A stretch of DNA of 64,000 nt. It comes from Gnetum montanum. Taxonomy: Eukaryota; Streptophyta; Gnetopsida; Gnetales; Gnetaceae. Position 1 is the first letter of the stretch; every line of letters starts with the position of its first letter. Below are positions 1 to 11,689 of the stretch, piece after piece. The position numbers were made by a program, and so were the translations under genes. The DNA lies in the NCBI GenBank assembly GCA_015680685.1, contig MNCI01037953.1, positions 318,175 through 382,174 on the forward strand, read 5' to 3'. Below the pieces are notes generated by a model. That model saw only the letters and a program-made list of their open reading frames with translations. It searched no databases and was not told the DNA's origin.

Positions 1-2234
1 ACCTTAAGTAAGACTTGACAAAGCTACCAATGGTCTATCCTCCACAAGAGGGTAATTTTTTTTACATGTACCTTGCCAGCTTTGACATGCCCATTACATC
101 TCTACTCTATCAAAAGTGTGATGATGAAGTATATTTGCCAATATACTACCTTAGCCATGCATTGGTTGCCCACGAGACCCAATACATTAAAGTGGAGAAG
201 TATTATCTAGCACTATTCTTCTTAATAAAGAACTAGAGACACTACATCTTTAGAAGCTAAGCCAACATCATTTGCAAGGATAACATGGTCATAGCCATAA
301 TGACCAAAATTTATGAAAGTAGCCATATAGCTTGATGGAAAGCCATAAGCATAGAGTTCAACCTTCATTACATTTCTCAATCGTCAAAAAAAGGTCAAGC
401 TATACATGTACAACTCACAGTTTCTCCTATTGTTGACCAAACAATTATAGATCCTAAATTCCCTAATGAGAATATTAAAACCATTAGCCAAGCGCCTAAG
501 GGTTATGAGGTGGTCATGCACTTTGATGGAGCTTCAACTACCCATAGGGTTAGTGCTACTATGATCATAACATTTCCATTTCATGAAATATGACTCTTTA
601 GCTATCGTTTTGAGTCTCCATGTACCAACAACATAGTGACATATGAGGGTTTGATTAGAGGGATGATGGTAGCTCATGACCTAGGAATTAGATGCTTAAT
701 GCTCAAAGGTGATTTACAACTTGTGTATAACTAAGTAACCAGGGTCTAGGCCTACAAAGCTAAACATTTAAAACCTTACTTTGACCTAGAGAAGTAATTG
801 TTACAACAATTTATAGATGTTAATATATAGAATATACTCTATAATGAGAATGCCATAGCCAATGCTATCACAATGCTAACCCTTAGTGTTACACTAGACA
901 TGTTTAGCAAGTTTTCCACCTTAACTATGGGTTGTGCTATTCCCATCATGTAGAATGTTGAAGATACCTTTGTGACCATCATTCATACTACTACTACTAA
1001 GGAGTGGCATGATCATATCAAATTTTACCTTATGCATGACAAATCCTCATAAGACCTGACTACTACTCAAAAGGACACTATATGTAAATGCTCAAAGTAG
1101 TATGTCATCATAGGTGATAATACATTATGTTGATGATCCTACAATGACATATTACTAAAGTGCTTGGGTAAAATTGAAGCTAGAATGATCATAGAGGAGG
1201 TTCACAAGTGTGTTTGTGGAGGAAATATAGGACCTAAAGCTATGGTCACTAAAGATTAGATAGTTAGGCTACTATTGGCCCCATATGGAAAGTGATTGTA
1301 GGTAGAAGGTTAAGCACTGTGACACATGCCAATGACATAGTAACCTCATACATGTATCATCGACTGAGTTACACACTACTTAGATCCCTTGGCCATTTCA
1401 ATGATGGGGTTTGAATATCATTGGACCTATAACGTCTAAGTCTTCCATAAGTGATAGCTTCATCATCACCATAATCAAATACTTTACCAAGTGGGTTGAG
1501 GCTATTGTCCTAAAGAAGACTACATCCAACCAAGTTCACAAGTTTATCCTAGATAATATTGTAGCCTGTTTTGGCATTTTTATGATCATAGTTATAGAAA
1601 ATAGACCATAATTTAGTAGCCATGAAACAAAATATTTCTATCACAACCTAGGCATTAAGAATTATTTCTTGTTGCCTTATTACCCTAAATCCAATTGATA
1701 AGTAGAAGCCAACAATCAGTTCATTCTCAAGTTGCTTAAGAAGATGCTTAACAATGGCATGACTGGCTTGTCCATGCACTTTGGGCCTATAAAAAAATTT
1801 ATTGCATATCAACCAATGCAACCCCTTATAGCCTAGTCTATGGTTCTAAATTTGTTTTACCTCTTGAATTACAATTACCATTACTTTGAGTAGCTTTGAC
1901 TAACTTCATCAATTATGAGTAAAATAAGAAGTTGCAGACAATGGTCCTAGACTTAGTGGAGGAGAATTATATGCAAGCACTTGCTCACATCAAAAACTAT
2001 CAAGAGAGGAAGAAATGACAACACCACCATAACTTGACCAAGCGTAAGATCAAGGAGGATGACCTTGTCCTCAAAGCCATCTATGAGCATGTGAACAAAT
2101 TCTTAGCCAACTAGGAAGGGTTCTTCCTTGTCACTAAAGCCTATGGAAATGGAGAATATCGGATTGTTGATATGGATGGGAATGAACTGGCTAATCTAGT
2201 TAATCATTCCTCTCTAAATCCATATTACATGTAG
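1..2234 (+). pseudogene. pol: Tat1 pol remnant: RNase H, second RNase H, integrase
   Basis: The reading starts inside the RT-linked RNase H (about 15-236, with YYLSHALVAHETQYIKVEKY). A second RNase H domain follows at about 505-730; its first catalytic Asp is still present in a FDGAS-type motif. A degraded HHCC zinc-binding segment lies at about 1190-1345. The integrase core spans about 1390-1800, with the first Asp in GLNIIGP changed to Asn and the second in a VIENRPQF context changed to Glu. The C-terminal end is at 2040-2234 (NELANLVNHSSLNPYYM) before a TAG stop. Two successive RNase H domains are characteristic of the Tat lineage. Several frameshifts and stops make this a pseudogene. Confidence 0.85.
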
Positions 2235-2281
2235 CCAATGATCATCAACAAGCGAGCCTACTCAATAATGACATATCGATG

Positions 2282-2612
2282 CCTTAAATTAGTAACATGG
2301 CCTACTAGGGCTTAAAATTGATGACATGGCCTACTGAGGCCTTAAACTATTAACATGGCCTACTAGGGTTTAAAACTAGTGATAACATGGCTTTTTGAGG
2401 CCTTAAACTAGCAATACTAGTCGCTATGATCTTAAACTAGCACCATGGTTTGCTACAATCTTAAACTAGCACCACAGCCTACTAAGGCCTTAAACCAGCA
2501 CCATGGTCTGCTATGACCTTAAACTAGCACCATGGACTACTACAATCTTAAATTGCCACCATAGCCTACCAGGGCCTTAAACTAGTACCATGACCTTAAA
2601 CTAGCAACATTG
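2282..2612 (+). repeat. 29-bp minisatellite in the Tat1 3' untranslated region
   Basis: About twelve units start near 2282, 2311, 2340, 2370, 2400, 2431, 2460, 2488, 2517, 2547, 2575 and 2594. Each contains CTTAAACTAGCACCATGG or a close variant, followed by CCTACTAGGG-like sequence. It begins about 50 bp after the pol stop. The same unit occurs three times in Tat2 (26543-26700, 34007-34080, 37795-37880). Tandem repeats between pol and the 3' LTR are known from Tat/Ogre-type elements. Confidence 0.85.
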
Positions 2613-2680
2613 GTGACTTGGGTAGCTTAGTTTTATCATTTTATGTAACCTATATGCATTTTAATGTTATAACATGCTTT

Positions 2681-3475
2681 TTTTGCTTAGTTTTCTTATT
2701 CTCTTGGAGTTGTTTGCAAGATGAAGTCTAAAGCCATCACAAGGGTGCAACTCATTATGGCAACAAGTAAGCACATGACCTTGATGTGTAATATTTGGTA
2801 AGTTTGTCCTACTTTGGAAAGAGTGCTTGTACCATTTCCCTCCATCTAAAACCTCTCCTTGAACATAATCCCATAGCCTAGTTATAACCTTCCATACCTT
2901 AGGAAACAATGTTAACCTATTTTTGTCACTCATGCACTATAGCCATTTGATATCTCTTCATCATGCTTCATCTTCAATTCTACTTGAATGTAACTCAACT
3001 TATTTAGTGGGAAAGCCCTTAAGTCCATTGAGCATAACAGATCTCATTCGATGGGATAACAACCAAGTCTATTGAGTGTAACAAAACTCACTCAACAGGA
3101 AAACCAGATCTAATCAACCTTGGCAAAGAAACCCAATGAAGATTTTACCTCATAAAAAAAGAAAGGGGAAGTGAATTGCCAAGAGATTGAGTGGCCTATG
3201 AAGCCTCAAAGCCCAATGGACAAGTAACATTGGAGCAAAGTTATTGGGTCCTCTCACACATCTGCTAAGTGAGCAACACTTCAAAACATGTCAGTACCAT
3301 GCTATAACCATGATTTCAACACTTCAAATGCATTATCAACCTTCATGAACAACTCACTAATGATCATTATAGTCATCTCAGCATATCCTTATTCCATCAT
3401 CATAAGCACTCTTTGGCATGGCTTGGCATGATTAGATCAAGCATGGAGAGGGAATGTTGGTGATGGACCTATAGT
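2681..3475. other. Block present in Tat1 but absent from Tat2
   Basis: Tat1 2618-2680 aligns with Tat2 37885-37945, and Tat1 from about 3476 aligns with Tat2 from about 37946; the roughly 795 bp between have no Tat2 counterpart. It is either an insertion in Tat1 or a deletion in Tat2. It contains most of an 88-codon open frame on the minus strand (2933 down to 2667) and a short near-tandem segment at 3010-3110 with TCCATTGAGCATAACA-like words. I do not recognise the predicted protein. No clear flanking duplication is visible. Confidence 0.5.
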
Positions 3476-3525
3476 GGTGTTTTGTATTCCTTGTTGGTGC
3501 CTCTCAAGTTAATCCTCTAGATACC

Positions 3526-3541
3526 AAAAAAGAGACACCAT
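3526..3541 (+). other. Polypurine tract of Tat1
   Basis: The purine-rich stretch AAAAAAGAGACACCAT lies directly before the LTR start TGAAACACC. Tat2 has AAAGAGGGACCAT at the same place. This tract primes plus-strand DNA synthesis and fixes the LTR left end. Confidence 0.6.
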
Positions 3542-5011
3542 TGAAACACCATGAAATTTTTCATGTTATGACCATTTTCATCATATAGCCTCCACCCCAT
3601 GAAACCCAAGGAAAAACTTTGTTGTAAATGTCAAGATTGTAACCCATGGTGGACAATCTCACATATTTCATACTTTTGGGGCTGAAAAATGCCTTATAAT
3701 TGGTCAAAGCCTCATTCCCCAAGTGAAGAAAAAGTCACCTAGTATCTATATTTGGGCATTAGGGGTCCTGTTAGAAATGCCTTTTGGGATGCCAAAAATG
3801 ATAATTTGATGGGTTTTATGGTGGGTATACATTTTTCTATGCTGGAAACACCTACAAGGGATTAAATCTCACCTACCCCTAGTGTAGAGGGTTGGGGGTT
3901 TTCCCCTTAGCATGGAAAATTTTCCGCCATCACGTAGAGACTACATGCACAACATGGAAATGTTTGCCCCTTAGCAGGGAAGTTTTCCACTAGCATAGAG
4001 GCTTCACTTCCATTGTGGAAACTACATGCCCCTAGCATGGAAGCAACATGAGAAAGATTTTTGCACTACAACAACCTCAGAGTTGACCAACCACTTCAAC
4101 AAGGATGGTAGAAGACTCAATGTAGAGGATCTACCTCTAGTGTAGAAGGTGTCACCTCATTACTATTTATAGTAAATAGAATGACCATGGTGGTTTAGCA
4201 CTTACTATATATGGTAATCCCCCAAATTTGGGCATCCATCTCACCTATATGAGGAAGAAATTTTCAGCAATTTTTAGCCAATCTGTTAGCCAATTTCCTA
4301 AAAACAAATCATGGCCCAAAACATATAAAACCAAAACCCCAACATCCCTTTGAGGTTTCACACTTTGGCATTTCAAGCACAAAGCAATTTTGGCTTCTAA
4401 GAGCCCTTACAACCTTGCAAAAATGTAGCTTTTTAGAGCCTCTCAACATGGAACCCGTACAACCTTGCTACCCTCTTTGCTACCCCCCTAAGACTTTTGG
4501 ATTTTTATTGTAAATGCTACATTTTTGGGACCCCCAAACCCAAGTGTGGAGCAATCTAGCAAACAATTTTTCCCAATCTTCTCATCCCTAGTAATGACCC
4601 AAGTTGCAAATATAAAGTTGAAATAGAGGAGATTCAATAGCATTAGGAGTGGCTAAGCACTTGGATCATGAAGTAGCTCACATCGACTTCAACCAACTCT
4701 GAATGCTTGCCCTAATGAACCACCTTTTTCTCTCTCAGAGGTAATTCTTGTACACATCCCTGAACTTATTCTTTATTTTTTTAAATAATGTCTCAAAATT
4801 TTAGTTTGTGTTGAATATATTTTTATTTTCACTTCTAGATCTATATTTTTGTTATTTTGATCATTCTTTTTTCATTCTTTAAGTCCTTGGGTGATCTATC
4901 GTACTATCCAAGGTACTCAACTTCCATTTTTTGAAGGCCCTGGGGATTTGGGTTGAGGCTACGATATCAGATCTCTTGATTTTCCAACAATTGATTTTTT
5001 TGGTTGCAATA
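3542..5011 (+). mobile_element. Tat1 3' LTR
   Basis: The 1470-bp LTR starts TGAAACACC and ends near GTTGCAATA. It is homologous along its whole length to Tat2 LTRs 19829-21494 and 38011-39619, with shared blocks such as CATCATGTAGC-like, GCCTCAT and GTATCTATATTTGGGC. It contains an array of TAGCATGGAA/CAACATGGAA words (about 3880-4065), a small hairpin at about 4160, and a TATA box at 4324-4330. Compared with Tat2 it is shorter and more diverged. Confidence 0.85.
4324..4330 (+). promoter_or_regulatory. TATA box of the Tat1 LTR
   Basis: TATAAAA lies at a position shared by all three Tat LTRs (also 20800-20806 and 38856-38862), roughly 0.8-1.0 kb into the LTR. Conservation across three decayed copies supports it as the core promoter marking the U3/R transition. 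Confidence 0.6.
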
Positions 5012-5202
5012 GATCATGTTTGAAAATTTATGATATTCTTGTTATAAAGCTTTGAGATATTGGTATGGTTTCTATTTGATAGTAATGTATTTCAAAGCCT
5101 TGTGGGATCAAGTAGAGCAGTTCCTACCACTAGTGTTGTACTTAGTCTTTGTTATGTGATATATCATGATCTTATTTAGGTGATAACATGGGTAATGAGA
5201 TA

Positions 5203-5525
5203 TTAAATGTGATGATGACTTGGTATAATTTCCTAGACTAGTGAGGACATGAGCCCAATAATCTTGATGACATAATATGATATATATTGATAAGGGTACA
5301 TACTAAATAGTCCTAATAGCATAGTATGATTGGTATGAATGCCTAGATTGGTGAGGATATAAATCTAATAGTCTTGATAACATGATGTGATTGATATAAA
5401 TGGCTAGACTAGTTAGGATATGAATTAAATATTCTTAATGACATAATGTAATTAATGTAACTTCTTAGACTAGTAAAGAAGGCGAAGTGATTCCCAATAG
5501 TCTTAACAACATGGGTATGACTTAC
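5203..5525. repeat. 61-bp minisatellite
   Basis: Degenerate units begin near 5210, 5263, 5312, 5373, 5434 and 5501. Two central units are exactly 61 bp apart. Shared core words are CTTGATAACATGATGTGATT, GCCTAGACTAGTGAGGATAT and AATAGTC. It lies about 190 bp beyond the Tat1 LTR, in DNA with no coding signal. Confidence 0.75.
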
Positions 5526-7150
5526 TATGTGAGTTGTTATATGTTTATTAGTTTTGATTTGGTGATGATGGGATATGTGTGGTATATCATGTATTACTAA
5601 TCTAATGCTTATGATGATATGAGGTTGGATACTAACATGTTCTTCTTGAGATATTATTATATTTCCTCTACAATTCTTCTAATGTATCCTTTTGGCTATA
5701 TGTCTTATGATGTTCTTATAGTCATTCTTTTGGGTTCTAACACCCTAACCATATTAGTGAGTTATCTTTATTCTTTCAAGTTCTAACACATCCACCTCCT
5801 AATAATGTATTATGTAGGCTATTTAACCCCTTATGTATTACCTTCTAACTTCATTGTGTTTGTATCTAGGTCAAATAGGGAAATTATATAACCTATTATT
5901 ACTCAATAACAATGGATTGAAATTTTTCCTCTCTATTTAGATAATGCTGGAATAGGTAGTTCTCCTGGTAATATATAGTTTGAATAAAGCTTGGTATTAT
6001 TATTTCTCCTTTAAGTCATATCATTTCTTATACTATGAGACATATATGTAATTTGCTACTACTATGCTTGGTCAACGATATGCTAGGATTGTAAGACATA
6101 ATATTAGATAAGTAATGATACATTGAACTTGACTAATGATGGGTATTTTAAAATTAATAATTATATCATATTTATAGAATGTAATTTATATTTTCAATAT
6201 TGCAATTAGGGCTTATTTTTACTATAATGATAAGCATGTTACATATTTTTTGTTATAAACTAACAATTTTCATCTCCTTGAGGTTTTCAAATATGCCTTA
6301 ATCAATGAGAAAAGGACCCCAACATTAAATGGTAGTTTAGGGGGCATTTTGAAGATGTTTTTGACTCTTCTTGGATAGGTGACACTAACATTAATGTAAT
6401 CATCACCATATGGAGCTTAGCTAATTTGATCTTTCTTAATTCATCTTTATCATAAAAAACATCCCATGGCCAAGCACTAATTATTTTACTATTTTTTAGC
6501 ATTAGAACTTGCATCACTAGAAGCTCAGTGTTCTATAGGTAATAATGGTATTAATATCACTAAGGCATCACCCATCCATTTCAAAATTTTCATGTAGAAT
6601 TAAGAAATAAAGCTTTTAAGTTTCATAGTTCATTCTATAAATTTTGGGAAAGCTTGGGCTATAAATACCTTATATTTTTGCTCATTCTAGACATTTTATA
6701 ATCTTTCATTCCTTGTACTTTAAGAATGTTATGCCCAATTTTTTAATTTATCAATAATCAAGACCAGGTATGATCTTTACATTGTCTTACATGAGCTTGA
6801 ACATCAAAATCCCTAAAGATAGCATCATTGGACATATTCCCATGTTCCAAAGGCTTCCAAGGATTAGTTGGATTTATACCATAGCTTGTGAGCTTCATTT
6901 TTGATGACTTGAAAAGGTCTAAAAATAAAACATTTTCTAAGTGTTGAAGGTGATGCAAATTATTCATAAATATTCCTCCTTGACCATTAATGCCATATTA
7001 CATGTAGTCTTTGACCATATTATTTGTGTGACCTACATCAAAAATTCATTCTAGCCTCAAATTAACCTTGTAAATCCCCAAATGGCTCATCTAAGGCATA
7101 CACGACATCACATGTTTAATATTTTGGCATATGGGTAGTTTAGCCCTAGG
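5526..7150. other. Non-coding AT-rich DNA, no gene seen
   Basis: Only short open frames occur, including two of about 70 codons on the minus strand (6517-6302 and 6967-6758), neither resembling a known protein. The word GACACTAACATTAATG near 6380 resembles the repeated motif of 7150-7860. It may be the start of a long LTR belonging to element F, interrupted by element E, but I cannot prove this. Confidence 0.4.
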
Positions 7151-7860
7151 ACCAAAATTTCTCTAAGCTTACTACTGATGCTAACATTGATGTTAGTGTT
7201 AGCATCAATGTTAGTATTGGTAACATGTTTCTAGTAATCCTAGGTTAGGTCATTCCCTGGCTTTCTAGGCTCTTTGCTGATTAGTCCACGTTGGTTTCAA
7301 CACTTTGAATGATAGTTATGGTAGGTTTAAGGGTATTCATGACAGTTGAGACTTAGAAATTTTCTATTTTATGTAGGTGACATTAACATTGACTTCTGCA
7401 TTAGTGTTAGGATCACTATTTTGACATCATCATCCTTTCAAGTTACCAGGATTGCATTTGGTCACATATCCTTTCTATACAAGCTCTTCTAGTTCTTGAA
7501 AATATTACAATAATTTATTTAAGCTTTCATTTGGAAATCTCAAAATCATAAGAAGTAAGTTTAGAAAAATGGTAAAAATGTCTCTCTTTCTAGTTGATGT
7601 TTATGTTGACACTAGTGTCAGCATCCTAGGAATCATCAAAATATGATTCTTGGCAAGTACCATTGATAATCAACATTATACATTGGTCTCATGGGCTTCT
7701 CTGCATCATCTTGACACCATTCATCTTTTCGGATGTCAAAAGAGGTCATAGAAGCTTATAAATTTAGTTGAATAAAACTAGAAAATTTTTCCAAGTCCCA
7801 TTAATGCTGACATTGACATTAGATTTCACATCAATGTTACCTAGTGATAGTAGTGTCATT
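7150..7860. repeat. Degenerate ~210-bp repeat with palindromic cores
   Basis: Four cores built from words such as GATGCTAACATTGATGTTAG, GACATTAACATTGAC and GCTGACATTGACATTAG occur near 7177, 7378, 7595 and 7806, about 210 bp apart. Each is preceded by a GAAAATTTTTC-like segment. Between cores the units are so diverged that only the spacing and cores support a tandem origin. The first core forms nested hairpins (arms 7177-7186 with 7197-7206, and 7185-7192 with 7203-7210). Confidence 0.5.
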
Positions 7861-7903
7861 AATTTACATTTTAACTTTAAGTTTTCAAAAATGAACTCTT
7901 AGT

Positions 7904-8922
7904 TGAGGTTTAAGAATTTAGAAGGAGGGTTGAATAAGTTCCCTAATTTAAAATTTCTCTAGCCATAAAAACACACTAATTTTACATGGCTCTCCAACTT
8001 GGGTACATCCACACTTCCAAGGTAGAATCTGTGCACACCTTCGGACTTTATTTCTTTAAAATGTGGTTTGAATGGCACTACACCCTAAAAAATCCTTGAG
8101 CTCTACTTCAGAGCGTTTTGTCACTATGAAATCACTTAATCATGCAAGGTCTCAAAAAGCTCAAATATGGTTTAGAAGATCCCATAATCTTTACAAAATT
8201 AAGCTCCGCAACAAAGTGTTTTATTGCTACAAAACCACTCAATCCCATAGGATCCTGACAAGTTTAATAAAGACTTCTCACAAGAAGCACATCAACCCTA
8301 CAAGGCTACAAGAAAGAAGAAAAAGAAATAAGGAAAGAATGTAACTAAATTTACAAATCCTTATACTTGAAGCTTAGTACAATTACAAGAAGCAAATGAT
8401 GTTACAATGAAGAGAAAAAACAAAATTAGCATAATTTCCAAGATTTTTGCATTATCTTATAGCGTTATAATTTTCAAAAAATCCTAAGAATTTATGCAAC
8501 AGCTATCACATGGCTATTTTAGACATCTACTTCAAAGTTTAGATGTCTAATTGAGATAGTCCTCAATATAGCAAACACATCTCCTTAAGAAAGGAGACAT
8601 CTATTGTTTGAGATAGAAATCTACTATTTTCTAAAGATGTCTACTTTTAGTTTTGCACTTTGGATTCTAAGACATTTCCTTATCAATTTGACATCTTCTT
8701 AGTCTTTTAAAAACCTTAGTTTGGCTTGTAGACTATGATTTCATTCATGCTCTCATCTTGTCCATGTAGTCTTCATTTTGATATCTCAACATAGATCTCA
8801 TTTCTTGAAATCTCAGATCTCCATGTGAAGTTCTTGTTCATGGTCCTACAAAATTATCATTACATACTTACAATCTATATTCTCCATTTTCTTTAAGGTT
8901 TTGATGTACCAAATGGTCAACA
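7904..8922 (-). mobile_element. Element E 3' LTR
   Basis: It matches 13311-14368 from TGAGG at its plus-strand left end to GGTCAACA at its right end; on the minus strand it starts TGTTGACC. The start also matches X LTRs (19741, 43969), which read TTGACC[TC]TTTGGTAT. It contains several AGACATCT/AGATGTCT words at 8520-8650. Confidence 0.8.
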
Positions 8923-8938
8923 ATCTCTCTCTTTTTGG
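8923..8938 (-). other. Element E polypurine tract
   Basis: On the minus strand CCAAAAAGAGAGAGAT abuts the LTR start TGTTGACC. X has a similar tract before its 3' LTR. Confidence 0.7.
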
Positions 8939-9419
8939 TGATGTCCAAAACTTAATAACATGGGTTAGTACCATTCATAGCACAGAAATTAAGTGATAAA
9001 TAATAAAAGCATTTAGGACTTATAAATTTGAATGGTAGCTAAGGGTAACATTGGAATAGGGATAAAAGGCTGAATGTAATGAATTAAAGAAAACCAAATA
9101 ACACAAGGAAGTTTCCATAAACTATCCAAATGCCAAATGTGTCTCATAATATATCATGCTACTAAAAAAATGTTACCCATATGCATAAACATGATCAATA
9201 ACAATATTTTCATATGTTATCCACCATTACATACAAAGTCCAAAATGTTATTCATATAAGTCCATATCCATATATCCATATACAATTGTATATAACTATC
9301 CACAAAATTCACAAATCTACAAATGCTCAAAAAATATTCACAAAATCCACAAAATTCTTCTCCTTTTTGGACATCATAAAAATGGATGGACCAATAAGAG
9401 AACCTAGTCACTTGACCTT

Positions 9420-11071
9420 GATAGCATCATTAGAATCATCATCAGAAGTCATCAGAAGAAATTGCTACATGATAAGGCCTGTATGTATCCTCCTCCTCCT
9501 CATCACTACTGGTGCCAACATTGAAGATGTGCTACTCATCATCATCATCATCATTGAATGATGAATCATGGATAGGAGCTATCTTGGGATGAAGCTTCAC
9601 TTAAAATTAGGATGAAGTAGGTGGATGAGAAAGAGCTTACTGAGAAGATGAGGAAGTTCCATTTCTTTGATATGTGATGGGATCCATTAGTCTCCATTGA
9701 GAAGAAGGTCCAAAAATGCTCTCAATGGCCTATTGCTCAAAAGTATATGGAGCATCATCATGAGGATGTGAATTGGATCTAGGCTACATAGGATCAAGAA
9801 TCTCCCTTTAGACTTGTGTAAGTGATGCGTCAAGATCCTTTGAATAGATGCATTTCCTAAGTCATATGGCTAGGATGGCCCAACAACTACCGAGTGTCTA
9901 GCTAGAGTTGGATAGTCCTTCTCACTACTTGATATGGGAGGAGTGGAGATCTTCTCAAATCACTTCACATTTAGAGAAAGAGGTACTATAGCTACATCCA
10001 TTCTCTTATGAAGATAAGAGAGGTTCTTGCCAATCATCCCAACAATACAAAACAAAAAGGCTTAAGTAGCTTCTTGAGAGTAGATCTCATCTAGCCACCA
10101 ACTAATTTAGACTTTCTCAACTAAGGAGAGGTCTAAGATGGTGATGCATATCTCTTATTTCTTGACTTCTAAGGCATGGTTCTAGTTTCTATAACATCAA
10201 TCTAAATGGAGCTCCTCTTCTTCAAATACTCATCAAGGCTCCTCTTTCCTTTAATTAAAGGCATATCAAGAATGGGAACACCTCTTTGATGGATGAACAA
10301 ACTAATGAGATGAGGATGTCCATAGAATCTCTCCCTAGTAAAGAGACCTAAAATGTCTCTATATAGGATATGACCCAAGTCTAGTGGTTGTCCAATGAGT
10401 AGATAATAAAGAACAAAGGCTTGGGCTGCTAACAAATAGTTGTAACTTTCCCATTTTACAATAATATTATACAAAATAATGAGAGAAGGTGGAAGCATCT
10501 AAAGTCATCTAAATCATAAAAAATTTTCCACTATGCAAAGACACAGAATACACATACAAAACATCACAAAATTCATTATGGGAAACATGTATTACACCAT
10601 TTGTGAAAATGTTAGTCATGGAAAAACAGTAATCCTATAAACATCAAAATTAAAAATTCCAACGATGGCATTAACAACTTCTGGGGTGACTTTAATTAAT
10701 AGTCCCCCAATAGTGTAAGTAAAAGAACCAACACTAGAATTTGAAATTATAATATTGCTATAAAATTTCCTGATGAGAATTTTAGGAGCACAAAAGTTCA
10801 TAGAAATAAAGGTCATCTAATTCAATACTTGAAAAGATGCCATAAGTTCCTTTTGACATTGTTGTTGATAACCAAGGTATCTCTTGAAAATAATGGTAGA
10901 AAAATGAGTTACCTCAAATCTATGTTGAGCATTTGTGGAGTGAAATTAAGGAGTATAAGAATTTCTAGTGTTAGAAGACACTTCCTTCAACTTCTTATTT
11001 CTTATAGGAGGATCCTTGGATGTCACAATCTTCTTCTGATCCACTAATTTAAGAGAAGATGCATAAATCAT
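9420..11071 (-). pseudogene. Element E accessory ORF (plant transposon-protein type)
   Basis: The frame starts at the ATG complementary to 11069-11071 and runs to about 10620 with only two internal stops. It resumes at 10498-10202 after stops and a frame change, and ends in an acidic tail rich in Asp and Glu near 9560-9430. The N-terminal part is rich in Lys and Ser. It is followed by a segment with AQHRFE, KILIRKFYSN and LIKVTPEVVNAIVGI, then LLAAQAFVLYYLLIGQPLDL. From memory this order resembles the plant-specific domain listed as 'putative plant transposon protein' (aRF, reFYaN, then In.ilGi, then a hydrophobic segment). Its biochemical role is unknown. It lies downstream of gag in the place where pol would be expected. 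Confidence 0.6.
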
Positions 11072-11197
11072 TGTTGTTGAAGAAGCCTTGGTTTTCTACC
11101 CTTACTATTCTATGCTTAGATGTGGAAAAATGAGGGAAAAATTAAGTGTTGACTTTATGTAATTATGGCCATTGAGGTTTTTTTTTTAACAAAAATA

Positions 11198-11218
11198 TAG
11201 ATGTCTAGTAGACATCTA
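11198..11218. repeat. 21-bp perfect inverted repeat inside element E
   Basis: Arms TAGATGTCTA and TAGACATCTA are exact complements separated by one base. They are built from the same AGATGTCT/AGACATCT words as the LTR arrays. The site lies between gag and the accessory ORF. Confidence 0.8.
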
Positions 11219-11689
11219 TGCCATGTCTATTCAAAACTTAGATATCTAACCCATAATGTATACATCTATGGGTAGATCTATCCTATTATTTAGACATTTA
11301 CAGGTACATGTCTCAGCAAGGAAAGGTTTAGGGGATAACTTCCATGGATTATAGTCTCAAAAGAAATTCTAAATGAGGTGAATACTTACCTCTACTTACC
11401 TTACTTATTGATGTAGATGAAGATGTCTAAGGAGCTTGTGAATGTGGTTCTTATTTTGAGCTACCTCCTTTCATGAAAATTTCTTCAATTTGTAATGTTT
11501 GGCTCCCTTTTACAAAATTTTTAATGAAAGTTCTTTCACTTTCTTTCTTTTGTTTAAGTCTCCACACCTTTTTGTTCTCTTTCTCCTTTTGATTTATCCT
11601 CCATTTCTGCTTGTCCTTCAAGAATTCTTTTCTAGGTGCATTTTGGTAAGGCTAAGGAGTCTTATGATAAGACCATGTGTTCATGTGAT

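Larger units (their letters stand above)
1..5011 (+). mobile_element. Tat1: 3' part of a Tat-lineage Ty3/gypsy retrotransposon
   Basis: The order is RNase H, second RNase H, integrase, 29-bp minisatellite, polypurine tract and 3' LTR, the order expected for the 3' half of a Tat-type Ty3 element. The same domains recur in Tat2 (34319-39619). The 5' half lies outside the window. The LTR is recognised because it matches both LTRs of Tat2 over its whole length. No target duplication can be tested, since the left end is missing; the five bases after the LTR are GATCA. The element is strongly decayed, with many C-to-T and G-to-A type differences from Tat2. Confidence 0.85.

Noticed and set aside
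9214-9561. 115-codon plus-strand frame ending in Ile repeats
   Set aside because: The Ile run is the reverse of a GAT-rich acidic tail of the minus-strand accessory ORF of element E.
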